Origin: Gemmatimonadota bacterium
GTDB taxonomy: Bacteria; Gemmatimonadota; Gemmatimonadetes; Longimicrobiales; Gaopeijiaceae
Direction of reading: 5' to 3'
DNA: 51,213 nt
Assembly: GCA_028874905.1 (NCBI GenBank)
Contig: JAPPGZ010000059.1
Location: 1 to 51,213, forward strand
Position numbers and translations under genes: made by a program. Below, one piece after another: positions 34,268 through 43,254 of the stretch (positions are counted from its first letter, which is position 1; every line of letters begins with the position of its first letter). The notes beneath the pieces were generated by a model that had not been told where the DNA came from, did not search any database, and saw nothing but the letters and a program-made list of their open reading frames with translations.

Positions 34268-36781
34268 TCACTGGACTCTTACGGCTTCCCTCGCGACAAC
34301 GAAGTTCAGCAGCCGATCCTTGATGTGGATGATGCGCCGGACATCCATCCCCGCAAGGTGACGCGCCACGTTCTCTTCGGCGCGGGCGAGGGCGGCCACA
34401 GCCTCCTGGTCGGCGCCCGCCGGCGCGGCAACCGTGCCACGCACCTTGCCGTTTACCTGCACCGCGATGCGGACCTGGTGCTCCACCGCCTTTTCGGGAT
34501 CGAAGGCGGGCCAGTTGGCGCTGGCGAAGATGCTCTCGTGGTGCCCCAGGCGTTGCCACAACTCCTCAGCCATGTGGGGAGCGAACGGCGCGATCAGGGG
34601 TACCATGGGCTCGACCTCGGCCCGGCTGGGTGTACGTCCGCCGGCCCGCGCCGCGTTCAGGTATTCCATCATGGCGGCGATCGCCGTGTTGTAGCGCAAT
34701 TCGGCTATCTGCCGTGTCGCCTGCTTGATCGTGCGGTGCAGCTTCCGTTCCAGATCCGCGTCCAGAGCGCCTTCGCGAAGTTCGCCATCGCGCGGCACGA
34801 TCGACTCCCAGAGCCGGTGAAGGAAACCGTGCGGTCCCGAGATGCCTCGATCCTGGTAGTCGCCACCGGCCATGAAAGGCCCGAGGAACATGAGGTACAG
34901 GCGGAACGTGTCGGCGCCGTACCGCTCGATGATCGGATCGGGCACGATGACGTTGCCCTTGCTCTTGGACATCTTTGCGCCCTCCCGGATGATCAGCCCG
35001 TGGGCGCGGAACCTGTCGTAGGGCTCCTCGAAATCGAGCCAGCCCATGTCGTGCAAACCCATCACGACGAACCGGGAATAGAGCAGATGGAGCACGGCGT
35101 GCTCATTCCCGCCGATATAGGTGTCGACGGGGAGCCAGCGCCGGGTGATGTCCGCGTCGAAGGGCCGATCGTCGAAATCTGTCGACGGGTATCGGAGAAA
35201 GTACCAGGCGCTGTCCAGGAAGGTGTCCGACACGTCGGTCTCGCGGGTGGCGTCCCGCCCACACTTCGGGCAGGGCACTTCGTACCAGTCGCGTACCCTC
35301 GCCAGCGGGCTGATACCCGACTCGTCGGGACGGAAATCCTCGATCCTGGGCAGCAGGACTGGAAGATCCTCTTCGGGGACCGGCACGGGCCCGCAATCGT
35401 CGCAATGGATGATCGGGATGGGCGGACCCCAGTACCTCTGGCGCGAAATGCACCAATCGTGCAGGCGGTAGTTGACCTGGGCCTCGGCGAGCCCTTGAGC
35501 CGCCAGATCGGCCGTAATGGCCGCCTTCGCTTCGGAGGGCCGCATGCCGTCGTAGCGGCCCGAGTTCACCAGCTTGCCACGCGGGAACTCATACGCAATC
35601 TCGAGCGGGGTATCGGCGTCGTCTCCTTCGTCGGCGACGACGCGGACGATCGGGAGATCATATGCGGTCGCAAAGTCGAAGTCACGCTCGTCGTGTCCGG
35701 GAACCGCCATGATGGCGCCGGTCCCGTATCCCATGAGAACGTAGTCGGCGATCCACACGGGAACGGGCTTCCGGGTGGCCGGATTGAGACAGTAGCCCCC
35801 GGTGAACACCCCCGTCTTGTGCTTCTCGATTTTCTGGCGCGCCACAAGGTCCATCGCCTGGGTGCGCGACCGGTAGGCGTCCACGCGATCCCGGCAGTCG
35901 TCCGAGGTGACCGAGTCCACCATCGGATGCTCGGGTGCCAGGACCATGTAGGTGGCCCCGAACACCGTATCCGGGCGTGTGGTGAACACGGGGATGAGGG
36001 GCCGCTCGCCGCTGTCCGGGTCGCCCCTGCCAATGGCTCCGTCCGCGCCCAGGACCGGAAACCGGAGTTCCGCGCCCTGCGACCGCCGAATCCAGGCTCG
36101 CTGGGCCTTGCGCGTGGTATCGGACCAATCCAGGCCGGGAAGATTGTCCAACAGGCGCCCCGCATACTCGGTGATCTTCAGGAACCACTGGCGGATGAAG
36201 CGCTGCTCCACCGGTGTGCCGCACCGTTCGCACGCGCCGACGACGACCTGTTCGTTAGCCAGCACGGTCATGTCCGAGGGGCACCAGTTGACCGGTGCCT
36301 CCTTCTGCTCGGCGAGGCCGTGCTTGAAGAACTGCAGGAACAGCCACTGGGTCCACCTGTAGTATTCCGGGGCCGTGGTGTCGACGGTGTGACGCCAATC
36401 GAACATTCCGCCCATCCGCCGAAGCTGACGCGTGAAGTTCGCCACGTTGGCCGGAATGAGGTCCATGGGGTGGACGCCCGCCTTCAGGGCGAAGTTCTCC
36501 GAGTGGATTCCGAACGCGTCGAAGCCGATCGGCTCGAACACGTCGTGACCCTGCAGGCGCTTGAAGCGTCCATGTACGTCAGCGCCGGTGAAGGCGTAGA
36601 TGTTGCCGACGTGCAACCCCTCCGCCGAAGGGTACGGGAACATCATCAGGTTGAAAAACGGCCGCTCCGCAGTACGCAAGCGCTCCAGCGTAAAGGAGTT
36701 GGTTCCGTCACGATCCCATTTTGCCTGCCACCTGCGCTCAAGGGTGGCTGGATCGTATGTCCTGTCGGCTTCCGTGGACAT
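34268..36781 (-). CDS. leuS: Leucyl-tRNA synthetase
   Basis: An 837-residue class I aminoacyl-tRNA synthetase. The ATG at 36781 (MSTEADRTYDPATLERRWQ) is the natural start; an in-frame start at 36826 adds an implausible tail. The HIGH signature appears as His57-Val-Gly-Asn60 (GLHVGN), followed by GFDAFGIHSENFALKAG. The CP1 editing domain has the Thr-rich FTTRPDTVFGATYMVLAPEHP and the GTGAIMAVPGHDERDFDFA motif. KMSKS is intact (EGAKMSKSKGNV). Two CxxC pairs (VGACERCG and VPCPKCG) suggest zinc sites. A C-terminal domain with AVQVNGKVRGTV completes it. The final Asn in HVGN departs from the usual His. Confidence 0.95.
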   Translation of the reverse strand: MSTEADRTYDPATLERRWQAKWDRDGTNSFTLERLRTAERPFFNLMMFPYPSAEGLHVGNIYAFTGADVHGRFKRLQGHDVFEPIGFDAFGIHSENFALKAGVHPMDLIPANVANFTRQLRRMGGMFDWRHTVDTTAPEYYRWTQWLFLQFFKHGLAEQKEAPVNWCPSDMTVLANEQVVVGACERCGTPVEQRFIRQWFLKITEYAGRLLDNLPGLDWSDTTRKAQRAWIRRSQGAELRFPVLGADGAIGRGDPDSGERPLIPVFTTRPDTVFGATYMVLAPEHPMVDSVTSDDCRDRVDAYRSRTQAMDLVARQKIEKHKTGVFTGGYCLNPATRKPVPVWIADYVLMGYGTGAIMAVPGHDERDFDFATAYDLPIVRVVADEGDDADTPLEIAYEFPRGKLVNSGRYDGMRPSEAKAAITADLAAQGLAEAQVNYRLHDWCISRQRYWGPPIPIIHCDDCGPVPVPEEDLPVLLPRIEDFRPDESGISPLARVRDWYEVPCPKCGRDATRETDVSDTFLDSAWYFLRYPSTDFDDRPFDADITRRWLPVDTYIGGNEHAVLHLLYSRFVVMGLHDMGWLDFEEPYDRFRAHGLIIREGAKMSKSKGNVIVPDPIIERYGADTFRLYLMFLGPFMAGGDYQDRGISGPHGFLHRLWESIVPRDGELREGALDADLERKLHRTIKQATRQIAELRYNTAIAAMMEYLNAARAGGRTPSRAEVEPMVPLIAPFAPHMAEELWQRLGHHESIFASANWPAFDPEKAVEHQVRIAVQVNGKVRGTVAAPAGADQEAVAALARAEENVARHLAGMDVRRIIHIKDRLLNFVVAREAVRVQ

Positions 36782-36884
36782 CTGTCGCCGCGGTCGGAGG
36801 GTAACGTTGCCTGGTATGAGGCCCAACCTTAAAAGCTAACAGCACGCGGGGCCTTGCAGTCCGCGCCGGCTCGTCGGGCTCGCG

Positions 36885-38024
36885 TCAGCCGAGCGGCTCC
36901 CGGGAATTGCCCGCAGGCAACAGTTCGAACGGATCGGCGACCGTGGATACCCGGCTCCTGAGCTCCTCGATCGCCGCCCTGAGCGAGCCGTCGCTTAGAC
37001 CCAAATGCGTTTCGAAATCGGGGAGACGGTGATAGTAGCGCATTCGGCTGAGGAGCGTGGCGTTGTTGAGCGGGGTGGACTCGAAGCCCGAGAAAGTCAG
37101 CGCCTGCAGACGGGGACGGACCTCCTCGTGGAAGAGGCGCATGTGCCGGGCAAACACCGCGTCGCGCCGGCCGAGCTTCGCCGAGGCCGTTGTGGTCGTG
37201 TCGCCATAGACCCGTTCGAGTTCCGTCACGAGGCCGTCGATGAACACCGAGAACAGCTGCACGTCACGCCATCGATCGCGGGCGCGGTTGCACCACACGG
37301 TGTCCGGACCCCCACCCGGACGCGTACAGAAGAACTCGGCCGCACCCGTCCTTCCCACCCAGCTGGCGAAGCTCTCGTTGAAGCGCACCTGGCCGGGCAC
37401 GAAGAGATGGTTGTGGGAAAGCTCGTGGATGACCGTCGTCACGAGTTCCACCTCGTCGTACCGGACGATCGTGGAGAGCAGCGGGTCCGAGAACCACCCC
37501 AGGGTGCTGAAGGCGGCCGTGGGGCGCAGGTAGGTGTCGAATCCCTCTTCCTCGAGCTTCCGCTGTTCAGCGAGCGCGTCGTCGAGCGAAAAGAAGCCCC
37601 GGTAGGGAACGTGTCCCACCACCGGAAACCACCAGGTCCGTGACTCGAGTCTGTCCCGATAGGCGGCGGACAGGACCATCGCGAGGGTGTCGCTCTCGAG
37701 TTCCGTGTAGGTGGTATAGCTGTCGCCGACATCGAGACCCAGCGCGTTCATCGCGAATTCGCGGGCTTCTCGTACGAGCGTCAGCTTGCCCCTGGTTCGC
37801 TCATCCGTGGTCGGAGCGAGGATCACCTCGGGAATCGGCTGGCGCGCACGCAGGATCTTCGCCTCCGCCCACCCGGCCTTGATCACGTACATTGGCGAAC
37901 ATGCGGTGCCCTGCCAGAGCACCGCGGCCACCACGACGAGTCCGCCAACGGCCGCGAGCCGTCTCGCCCGCGGCCGCCTGCGCACCGTACCGCTCACCCC
38001 GCGACCCTTGACGTCACGCGCCAC
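36885..38024 (-). CDS. Predicted zinc aminopeptidase lipoprotein
   Basis: A 379-residue protein of the Aminopep (DUF2265) family. It has an N-terminal hydrophobic segment ending in a lipobox-like GTACS. The zinc-protease motif is HELSHNHLF (HExxH), with a downstream FNESFASWVG that supplies the likely third ligand Glu, as in M61/M90-like gluzincins. SPMYVIKAGWAEAKILRARQPI and WFPVVGHVPYRGFF are hallmarks of this family in Proteobacteria and others. It starts 11 bases after the SPFH gene stop, suggesting co-expression and possibly a shared role in membrane-protein quality control. The substrate is unknown. Confidence 0.8.
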   Translation of the reverse strand: MARDVKGRGVSGTVRRRPRARRLAAVGGLVVVAAVLWQGTACSPMYVIKAGWAEAKILRARQPIPEVILAPTTDERTRGKLTLVREAREFAMNALGLDVGDSYTTYTELESDTLAMVLSAAYRDRLESRTWWFPVVGHVPYRGFFSLDDALAEQRKLEEEGFDTYLRPTAAFSTLGWFSDPLLSTIVRYDEVELVTTVIHELSHNHLFVPGQVRFNESFASWVGRTGAAEFFCTRPGGGPDTVWCNRARDRWRDVQLFSVFIDGLVTELERVYGDTTTTASAKLGRRDAVFARHMRLFHEEVRPRLQALTFSGFESTPLNNATLLSRMRYYHRLPDFETHLGLSDGSLRAAIEELRSRVSTVADPFELLPAGNSREPLG

Positions 38025-38035
38025 GACCGGAGGCG

Positions 38036-38923
38036 CTACCTTCCGCCGCCCAGATTCCGGATCAGCGGGATTCCGCCCTCGGTGGGCACGTACACCAGCG
38101 ACCCCTCCGGCATCTGTGCCAGTTGCTGGATGTAGAAGAAGGTCAGGTACTCCTGCGACAGCCCTTCGGTAATGATCTGCTGGGCCTCCGCGATCCCCTT
38201 GGCTTCCTCGGCCTGTTGGCGCGCCTGCTCCTGGATGATCTGCGTCTGGAATTCCTCGGCGGCGACCTGCTGCTCGCGTTCCAGCTTCTGCTCGATCGCC
38301 TCGCGTACCCGGGGCGGCGCCTGGATGTCGCGCACGAAGACGTCCACGACCTCGATCCGGTCGCCCGCCTTGGCCTGGATCTCCTCCTTCATGCTGATCG
38401 CCACCTCACGGCGGTCGGGGGAAAAGATCTCGTTGATCGACTTGGTGGCCACGGCGTCGCGAACACCATTGCGGACCGCGTTGAGCACGATGCTGCGCTT
38501 GATCTGGGTCTCGGACCCGATGCGCTGATAGAGATCGGGGGCGTTGCCACCGTTGATCTCGAAGAGGATGGACACCTCGAGCGCGACGTTGAGTTGCTCC
38601 GAGGTCTGCGCCTCGATCTGCTCGACACCGCCCTGGGCCGGGAAGGACTGCTCGCGGATGGACATCCGTTCCACGGAGGCGAACGGATTGACGACGTGCA
38701 GGCCCTGGTCCAGAGCCACGGGATCGACGCTGCCCAGGAAGTGCTTGACCCCCACTTCGCCGACGCGGATCATCACGACGGCGTTCAGGAACGTAAGGCC
38801 GACCCCTACGAACATGATGACGTATCCGGCCAGCTTGGTCGGGACCTTCCCGCCGTCACTCGGGAGGGATCGGACGATGGCCCCGATGGCGATCAGGACG
38901 ATGGCGATGGCTGCGAAACCCAT
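38036..38923 (-). CDS. SPFH/prohibitin-family membrane protein
   Basis: A 295-residue prohibitin-like protein. Start ATG 38923 is supported by AAGGA eight bases upstream. Two N-terminal hydrophobic stretches (GFAAIAIVLIAIGAIVRSL and LAGYVIMFVGVGLTFLNAVVMI) are followed by the PHB domain (GEVGVKHFLGSVDPVALDQG, RMSIREQSFPAQGGVEQIEA, VRDIQAPPRVREAIEQKLER). A coiled coil rich in Gln, Glu and Ala (AAEEFQTQIIQEQARQQAEE) follows. Such proteins form membrane ring scaffolds and often regulate proteases. The adjacent aminopeptidase-like lipoprotein gene is in keeping with that. Confidence 0.88.
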   Translation of the reverse strand: MGFAAIAIVLIAIGAIVRSLPSDGGKVPTKLAGYVIMFVGVGLTFLNAVVMIRVGEVGVKHFLGSVDPVALDQGLHVVNPFASVERMSIREQSFPAQGGVEQIEAQTSEQLNVALEVSILFEINGGNAPDLYQRIGSETQIKRSIVLNAVRNGVRDAVATKSINEIFSPDRREVAISMKEEIQAKAGDRIEVVDVFVRDIQAPPRVREAIEQKLEREQQVAAEEFQTQIIQEQARQQAEEAKGIAEAQQIITEGLSQEYLTFFYIQQLAQMPEGSLVYVPTEGGIPLIRNLGGGR

Positions 38924-39114
38924 TTTTGTGTTCCTTTCATGGAATGGTTTGACGGGTATCCGGTTGTTTTGCCCTACATGAATATGTGTGTTTCCACTAC
39001 GTGTCGCGCCGGGCGAGCCGTCACCGGAATCGCCATGGGGCATCGGTCGGACGCACCGGGGGTCGCCGCGCGGCGCCCGTCAGGCACGCGGACATGAACC
39101 AGGGAGGCCATTCA

Positions 39115-39882
39115 GTGAGAGCTGCGGCGTCGGAGCATCGTCTGGAAGGGAAGGTGGCGATCGTCACCGGGGCATCGTCCGGGATTGGCCGGGCGGTTGG
39201 GTATGCGCTGGCGCGGGAGGGTGCTGCGGTGGTGCTGGCGGCCCGTCGCATCGAGCGTCTCGAGGCGGACGTCCGCGAGTTGAGCGGAGGCGGAGCACGA
39301 GCCCTCGCGGTTGCCGCCGACGTGACCCGCATGGACGACATGCGTGCCGTCGCGGATGCGGCCAGGACGGCATTCGCGCGGATCGACATCCTGGTGAACA
39401 GCGCGGGGATCATGCCCCTGTCGCCACTGGCGGAAGGTCGCGTGTCGGACTGGACCCGGATGGTGGACGTCAACGTCAACGGTGTGCTGCACGGGATCGG
39501 GGCAGTGCTGCCGGTGATGCTTGAGCAGGGGACGGGCCACATCGTCAACATCGGGTCCGTGGCTGGCCGGCGACCGTTCCCGGGTGGGACCGTGTACTGT
39601 GCCAGCAAGTTCGCCGTGCGCTGCATTTCGTGGGGTCTCCACCTGGAACTGGGTGCCGGACGCGGCATTCGCTCCACGGACATCCAGCCGGGTTATGTCG
39701 ACACCGAGTTGATCGACACCCTGCCGGACGCCGCTGCCCGCGACGCCTGGAACGAGCGGTGGGCCGGCAAGAAGCCGCTGGAGGCAGAGGATGTCGCGCA
39801 GGCGGTGCTGTACGCCGTCACGGCGCCGCCCCACGTCTCGGTCAGCGAGGTGCTGGTACGTCCCCTGGACCAGCCGACGTAG
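39115..39882 (+). CDS. Short-chain dehydrogenase/reductase
   Basis: A 255-residue classical SDR oxidoreductase. NAD(P) motif TGASSGIG, a VNSAG segment (variant of NNAG), the catalytic Ser in NIGSVAG, and YCASK (YxxxK) are present, so it is likely active. An Arg after the first strand region (AARRIERLE) suggests a preference for NADPH. GTG 39115 is chosen because AGGGAGG at 39101-39107 lies seven bases before it; ATG 39094 is an in-frame alternative. The substrate is unknown. It is convergent with the ABC exporter gene. Confidence 0.88.
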   Translation: MRAAASEHRLEGKVAIVTGASSGIGRAVGYALAREGAAVVLAARRIERLEADVRELSGGGARALAVAADVTRMDDMRAVADAARTAFARIDILVNSAGIMPLSPLAEGRVSDWTRMVDVNVNGVLHGIGAVLPVMLEQGTGHIVNIGSVAGRRPFPGGTVYCASKFAVRCISWGLHLELGAGRGIRSTDIQPGYVDTELIDTLPDAAARDAWNERWAGKKPLEAEDVAQAVLYAVTAPPHVSVSEVLVRPLDQPT

Positions 39883-39924
39883 CAGGCTGAGCCGCCGACA
39901 TGGCGGGCTGATCCACCGCCCCGT

Positions 39925-41754
39925 TCAGGCCGCCGCTACCGCGAACTGCAGTTCGTGCAGCTGGCGGTACAGTCCCTCTTCGGCCAGAAGTTCCTGGTGG
40001 CTTCCTTCCTCCACGAGCCGGCCATGGTGCATGACCAGGATCCGGTCGGCGCCCTGCACGGTCGAAAGGCGGTGGGCGATCACCAGGCTGGTTCTGCCCT
40101 GCATCAGCCGGTCCGTCGCCTCCTCGATTCGCGCCTCGATTTCGGAATCGACCGAGCTGGTCGCCTCGTCGAGCACAAGGATGCCCGGGTCGAACGCCAA
40201 TGCACGCGCGAACGAAAGCAGTTGCCGCTCTCCCACTGACAGACTGGCTCCGCGCTCGCCCAGTTCCTGGGCCGACCCTTCGGGAAGGCGTTCCACGAAG
40301 GGCGTGGCCCCGACGGCCTCGAGCGAATCGGCCACCCTGGCCTTGCCGATGCTTCCCGACCCGAGCCGCACGTTGTAGTCGACCGACTTGCTGAAAAGGA
40401 AGATGTCCTGCAGGACCAGGCCGATCCGTGCCCGCAGATCCTGCAGCCGAAGCTGCTCAACCGGGATGCCGTCGACCAGGATGCGGCCGCGCTGGGCCTC
40501 GTAGAATCTCATGAGCAGGTTGATGACGGTGGTCTTCCCGGCCCCCGTGTGACCCACGATCGCCAGCTTTTCCCCGGGCGCGACCGTGAACGACAAGTCG
40601 CGAATTACCCAGTCGGTCCGAGCCTCCGGTCCGGGGCGGTCGTCCGCGTCGTCCTCCGGGCTCCCGTACGCGAACCAGACGTTCTCGAAGCGGATTTCCC
40701 CGGTCGCCCCGTCCGGGAAACGCCGTGTGACGTCTGCGTCCCGGATCGCCGGCTCGCGGTCGAGGAGCCGGAAGATCCGCTCGGAGGAGGCCATGGCTCC
40801 CTGCAACAGGTTGTACTTCTCGGAGAGGTCCTGTATCGGGCGGAAGAAGCGGCGTGCGTAGTCGAGGAAGGCCGCGAGCACGCCGATGGTCACGGCGCCC
40901 TGGATCATCGCGCTGCCCCCGTACCAGATGATCAGTGCCAGTGCAATGGACGTGAGCTGCTGAATGATCGGAAAGAACAGCGCATAGTAGGTGATCGACC
41001 GCAGGTGGGCGTCCAGGTAGTCGCTGTTGAGCTCCTTGAAGCGATCCAGGTCGGCCTCTTCGCGGTTGAAGAGCTGGACGACCCTGATTCCGGTGAACCG
41101 CTCCTGCAGGAATGCGTTCATCCGCGCCAGGCGGTAGCGGATGTCCCGATACGCGGACCGGATGCGCGATCGGAAGACGAATGCGGCCCAGGCGACGAAG
41201 GGAAGCACGCTGAAGGTGACCAGGGCCAGGTCGGCGTCCATCCGCAGCATCGCAGCCACGATGAAGAAGAGCATGAACAGGTCGCCGAAGACCGTGACCA
41301 GCCCCGAACTGAAGAGCTCGTTCAGGGTCTCGACGTCCGAGGTAATGCGCGTCATCAGCCGGCCGACCGGGTTCCGATCGTAGAAGCGAAGGTCCAGCTC
41401 CTGCAGCTTGCGGAAGATCTGCGTGCGCAGATCGTACATCACGCGCTGGCCGAGCCACGTCGTGACGAGCGCCTGCACGTACTGGAAGACGAAGACCATT
41501 GCGGTGATGGCCAGGTAGACGATCGCGAGCAGCGCAAGTTGCCGGCCATCGTTGGAAGGGATCGCTTCGTCGAGGGCGATCATGGTGAGGTAGGGACCGA
41601 TCACGGCCGCCAGCGACGCCAGCAGCAGGAGGACGACGGCGCCCGCAACCTGCAGCGCGTACGGCCGCAGGTAGCGCAGAAGGCGCGCCATCAGCCGCGA
41701 ATCGTACGCCTTGCCGAGGACTTCCTCCTCGTAGCCATCGTGTTCTTGCGACAT
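39925..41754 (-). CDS. ABC exporter half-transporter (MsbA/MDR type)
   Basis: A 609-residue protein with an N-terminal six-helix exporter domain (LQVAGAVVLLLLASLAAVIGPYL, LALLAIVYLAITAMVFVFQYV) and a C-terminal ATPase. Walker A is GHTGAGKTT, the signature is LSVGERQLLSFARAL, and Walker B is ILVLDEATSSVDSE, with the H-loop in IAHRLSTV. It should work as a homodimer exporting a lipid, peptide or drug-like substrate. SVGER instead of SGGQR in the signature is a mild variant. The 190-bp repeat begins six bases upstream of the start codon, so it must include or replace part of the promoter. Confidence 0.93.
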   Translation of the reverse strand: MSQEHDGYEEEVLGKAYDSRLMARLLRYLRPYALQVAGAVVLLLLASLAAVIGPYLTMIALDEAIPSNDGRQLALLAIVYLAITAMVFVFQYVQALVTTWLGQRVMYDLRTQIFRKLQELDLRFYDRNPVGRLMTRITSDVETLNELFSSGLVTVFGDLFMLFFIVAAMLRMDADLALVTFSVLPFVAWAAFVFRSRIRSAYRDIRYRLARMNAFLQERFTGIRVVQLFNREEADLDRFKELNSDYLDAHLRSITYYALFFPIIQQLTSIALALIIWYGGSAMIQGAVTIGVLAAFLDYARRFFRPIQDLSEKYNLLQGAMASSERIFRLLDREPAIRDADVTRRFPDGATGEIRFENVWFAYGSPEDDADDRPGPEARTDWVIRDLSFTVAPGEKLAIVGHTGAGKTTVINLLMRFYEAQRGRILVDGIPVEQLRLQDLRARIGLVLQDIFLFSKSVDYNVRLGSGSIGKARVADSLEAVGATPFVERLPEGSAQELGERGASLSVGERQLLSFARALAFDPGILVLDEATSSVDSEIEARIEEATDRLMQGRTSLVIAHRLSTVQGADRILVMHHGRLVEEGSHQELLAEEGLYRQLHELQFAVAAA

Positions 41755-42070
41755 GCTTCAGCAGTCCGTGGACAGAATCCCCCCGGCATTCGAACGGCGA
41801 TGCATCCGGGCCGGGCGCGCGGTCTCGCCTCTTCGCGCTGTAAAGCAAAGTGTACACAATGTCATGTTTACTATACATCTTGGTTTGTCGGAACCGCGCT
41901 CTGCGTTGCTCCTCGGGCCCGTAGCGCTGCTACTGGCCTTTCGTCGCGCCTTGCCGGCCCGGCGCCTCGCCGCTCTCGGTGCGCGGGCGGCTTTATCCAC
42001 GGACTGCCAGCCGTTCGTTGCCGCACCGGACAAATGCGGCGCCATCGCCGAGCGCATCACGGCCGCGACC
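41755..42070. other. Intergenic region occupied mostly by the 190-bp repeat
   Basis: A 316-bp gap between the ABC exporter start and the aminotransferase stop. Positions 41761-41950 are the dispersed repeat; the remaining 120 bp are GC-rich with no clear gene. Open frames that cross it on both strands lack coding character. Confidence 0.6.
41761..41950 (+). repeat. Dispersed 190-bp repeat, copy A
   Basis: Aligns without gaps to 51024-51213 with 14 differences (about 93% identical). GC-rich ends surround an AT-rich 40-bp core (41850-41889) that starts TGTAAAGC and ends TATACAT. The right-hand boundary is unknown because copy B runs off the window. No terminal inverted repeats or target-site duplications were identified. 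Confidence 0.85.
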
Positions 42071-43144
42071 TCAGACCGTGCGCGCCGCGACCATGTCGAG
42101 CCCGTCCAGCAGACGCTGCATCTTGTCCCACGGGGCGACGGTCGCCCGGAGTCCGGAACCATGCGCGGTGGTGCCCGTGAACGGGCGCACGCGCACGCCG
42201 TACGACTCGAGCTGCCGCGTCTCCGGTTCCAGCCTGTCATCCGGACGCAGGATGAACACGAAGTTGGCCGCCGAAACCGGAACCCGGTAGCCGCGCCGGC
42301 TCAGGCAGTCCATCAATCGCTCCCGGTTCACCTTCGTCTCGGCGATCGTGTCGTCCAGCCACGGCGAGTCGCTGGCAACTGCCGCCGCCGCGGCGGTGCT
42401 CGTGACGCCGGAGACGACGAACGGACCCCGCGCCTTGTCGACCTCGAGGACGAGCGACTCGCTTCCCACGCCATATCCGGCCCTCATGCCGGCTAGCCCG
42501 TACGCCTTCGAGAGCGTCTTCACGCACAGGGTGCGCTTGCCCTCGAGCGCCATCTCGAAGGGAGTCAGGTCCTCACGGCACCGGTGGTACTCGCCATACG
42601 CCTCGTCGAGGATCAGGACGCTCCCGACGGCTTCCGCGTGCTCGTAGACGGCCCGGATCCAGTCGTCGGGGATGGCCTCCGCCGTCGGATTGCCCGGGTT
42701 CGCGATGTACACGATGCCCGGCCGCGATCCCGCGAAGCGGATCGGGTCGTCCAGCGCGTCTTCCCACTCGACCGGCACCGGATCGTGTCCGTTCATGCGC
42801 GCCAGCATCCCTGCCGCCGGCCAGCCGGGGTCCATGAAGCGCATCCGCGTCGGCGCGACCGCCCGCATGACCGCGTCCAGCACGCCGGTACCCCCTGCGC
42901 CGGTGGTCACGTTGTACGGCGAGGTTCCGAACTTCGCCGCGACGGCCGTCGCGAGCTCGTCCGCGTAGCTGTCCGGGTACTCGGACGCGACCGCCGTTCC
43001 CGCCTCGGCCATCACGGCCAACGCCGCCGGATGGGCCCCCCAGAGGTTGCGGTTGTCGCCGAGGTCCGCGGCGATCGGCGACCGGTCCGGAAGGTAGCGA
43101 CCGAGGACTTCGTAGTTGTCGCGCGGATAGATGTCCGGTTTCAT
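42071..43144 (-). CDS. HisC-like class I/II aminotransferase
   Basis: A 357-residue PLP-dependent aminotransferase resembling histidinol-phosphate aminotransferase. PLP-binding features are the substrate segment GAGGTGVLDAVMRA, IANPGNPTAEAIP, the Asp in LILDEAYGEY, the Schiff-base Lys in TLSKAYGLAG, and MRAGYGVG. No histidine genes are nearby, so the substrate may be another amino acid or amino-phosphonate/phosphate. The GADE.. start of HisC reads LGDNRNLWGAHP here. It is divergent from the uvrA-family gene with a 110-bp spacer. Confidence 0.85.
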   Translation of the reverse strand: MKPDIYPRDNYEVLGRYLPDRSPIAADLGDNRNLWGAHPAALAVMAEAGTAVASEYPDSYADELATAVAAKFGTSPYNVTTGAGGTGVLDAVMRAVAPTRMRFMDPGWPAAGMLARMNGHDPVPVEWEDALDDPIRFAGSRPGIVYIANPGNPTAEAIPDDWIRAVYEHAEAVGSVLILDEAYGEYHRCREDLTPFEMALEGKRTLCVKTLSKAYGLAGMRAGYGVGSESLVLEVDKARGPFVVSGVTSTAAAAAVASDSPWLDDTIAETKVNRERLMDCLSRRGYRVPVSAANFVFILRPDDRLEPETRQLESYGVRVRPFTGTTAHGSGLRATVAPWDKMQRLLDGLDMVAARTV

Positions 43145-43254
43145 CGTGATCCTGCTGGTAGATTTGAGGGAGACGGCGTGTGCTTCGTTGCGGCGCGAGG
43201 CCGTTCCACGGTCGGGAAAATCGCGCCCGAAGGCAACGGGGGGGGCTCAAGTTC

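Noticed and set aside
34325..36832. An 835-codon open frame on the plus strand opposite leuS
   Set aside because: Composition is typical of an antisense shadow (Arg, Val, His-rich), with no recognisable domain, while leuS is clear on the other strand.
40457..41878. A minus-strand frame beginning MYSKHDIVYTLLYS that starts inside repeat copy A, and its counterpart in copy B
   Set aside because: The frames run into antisense or out-of-frame sequence of neighbouring genes and lose similarity after the repeat. The conserved start may be a relic, so it is reported as part of the repeat rather than as a gene.
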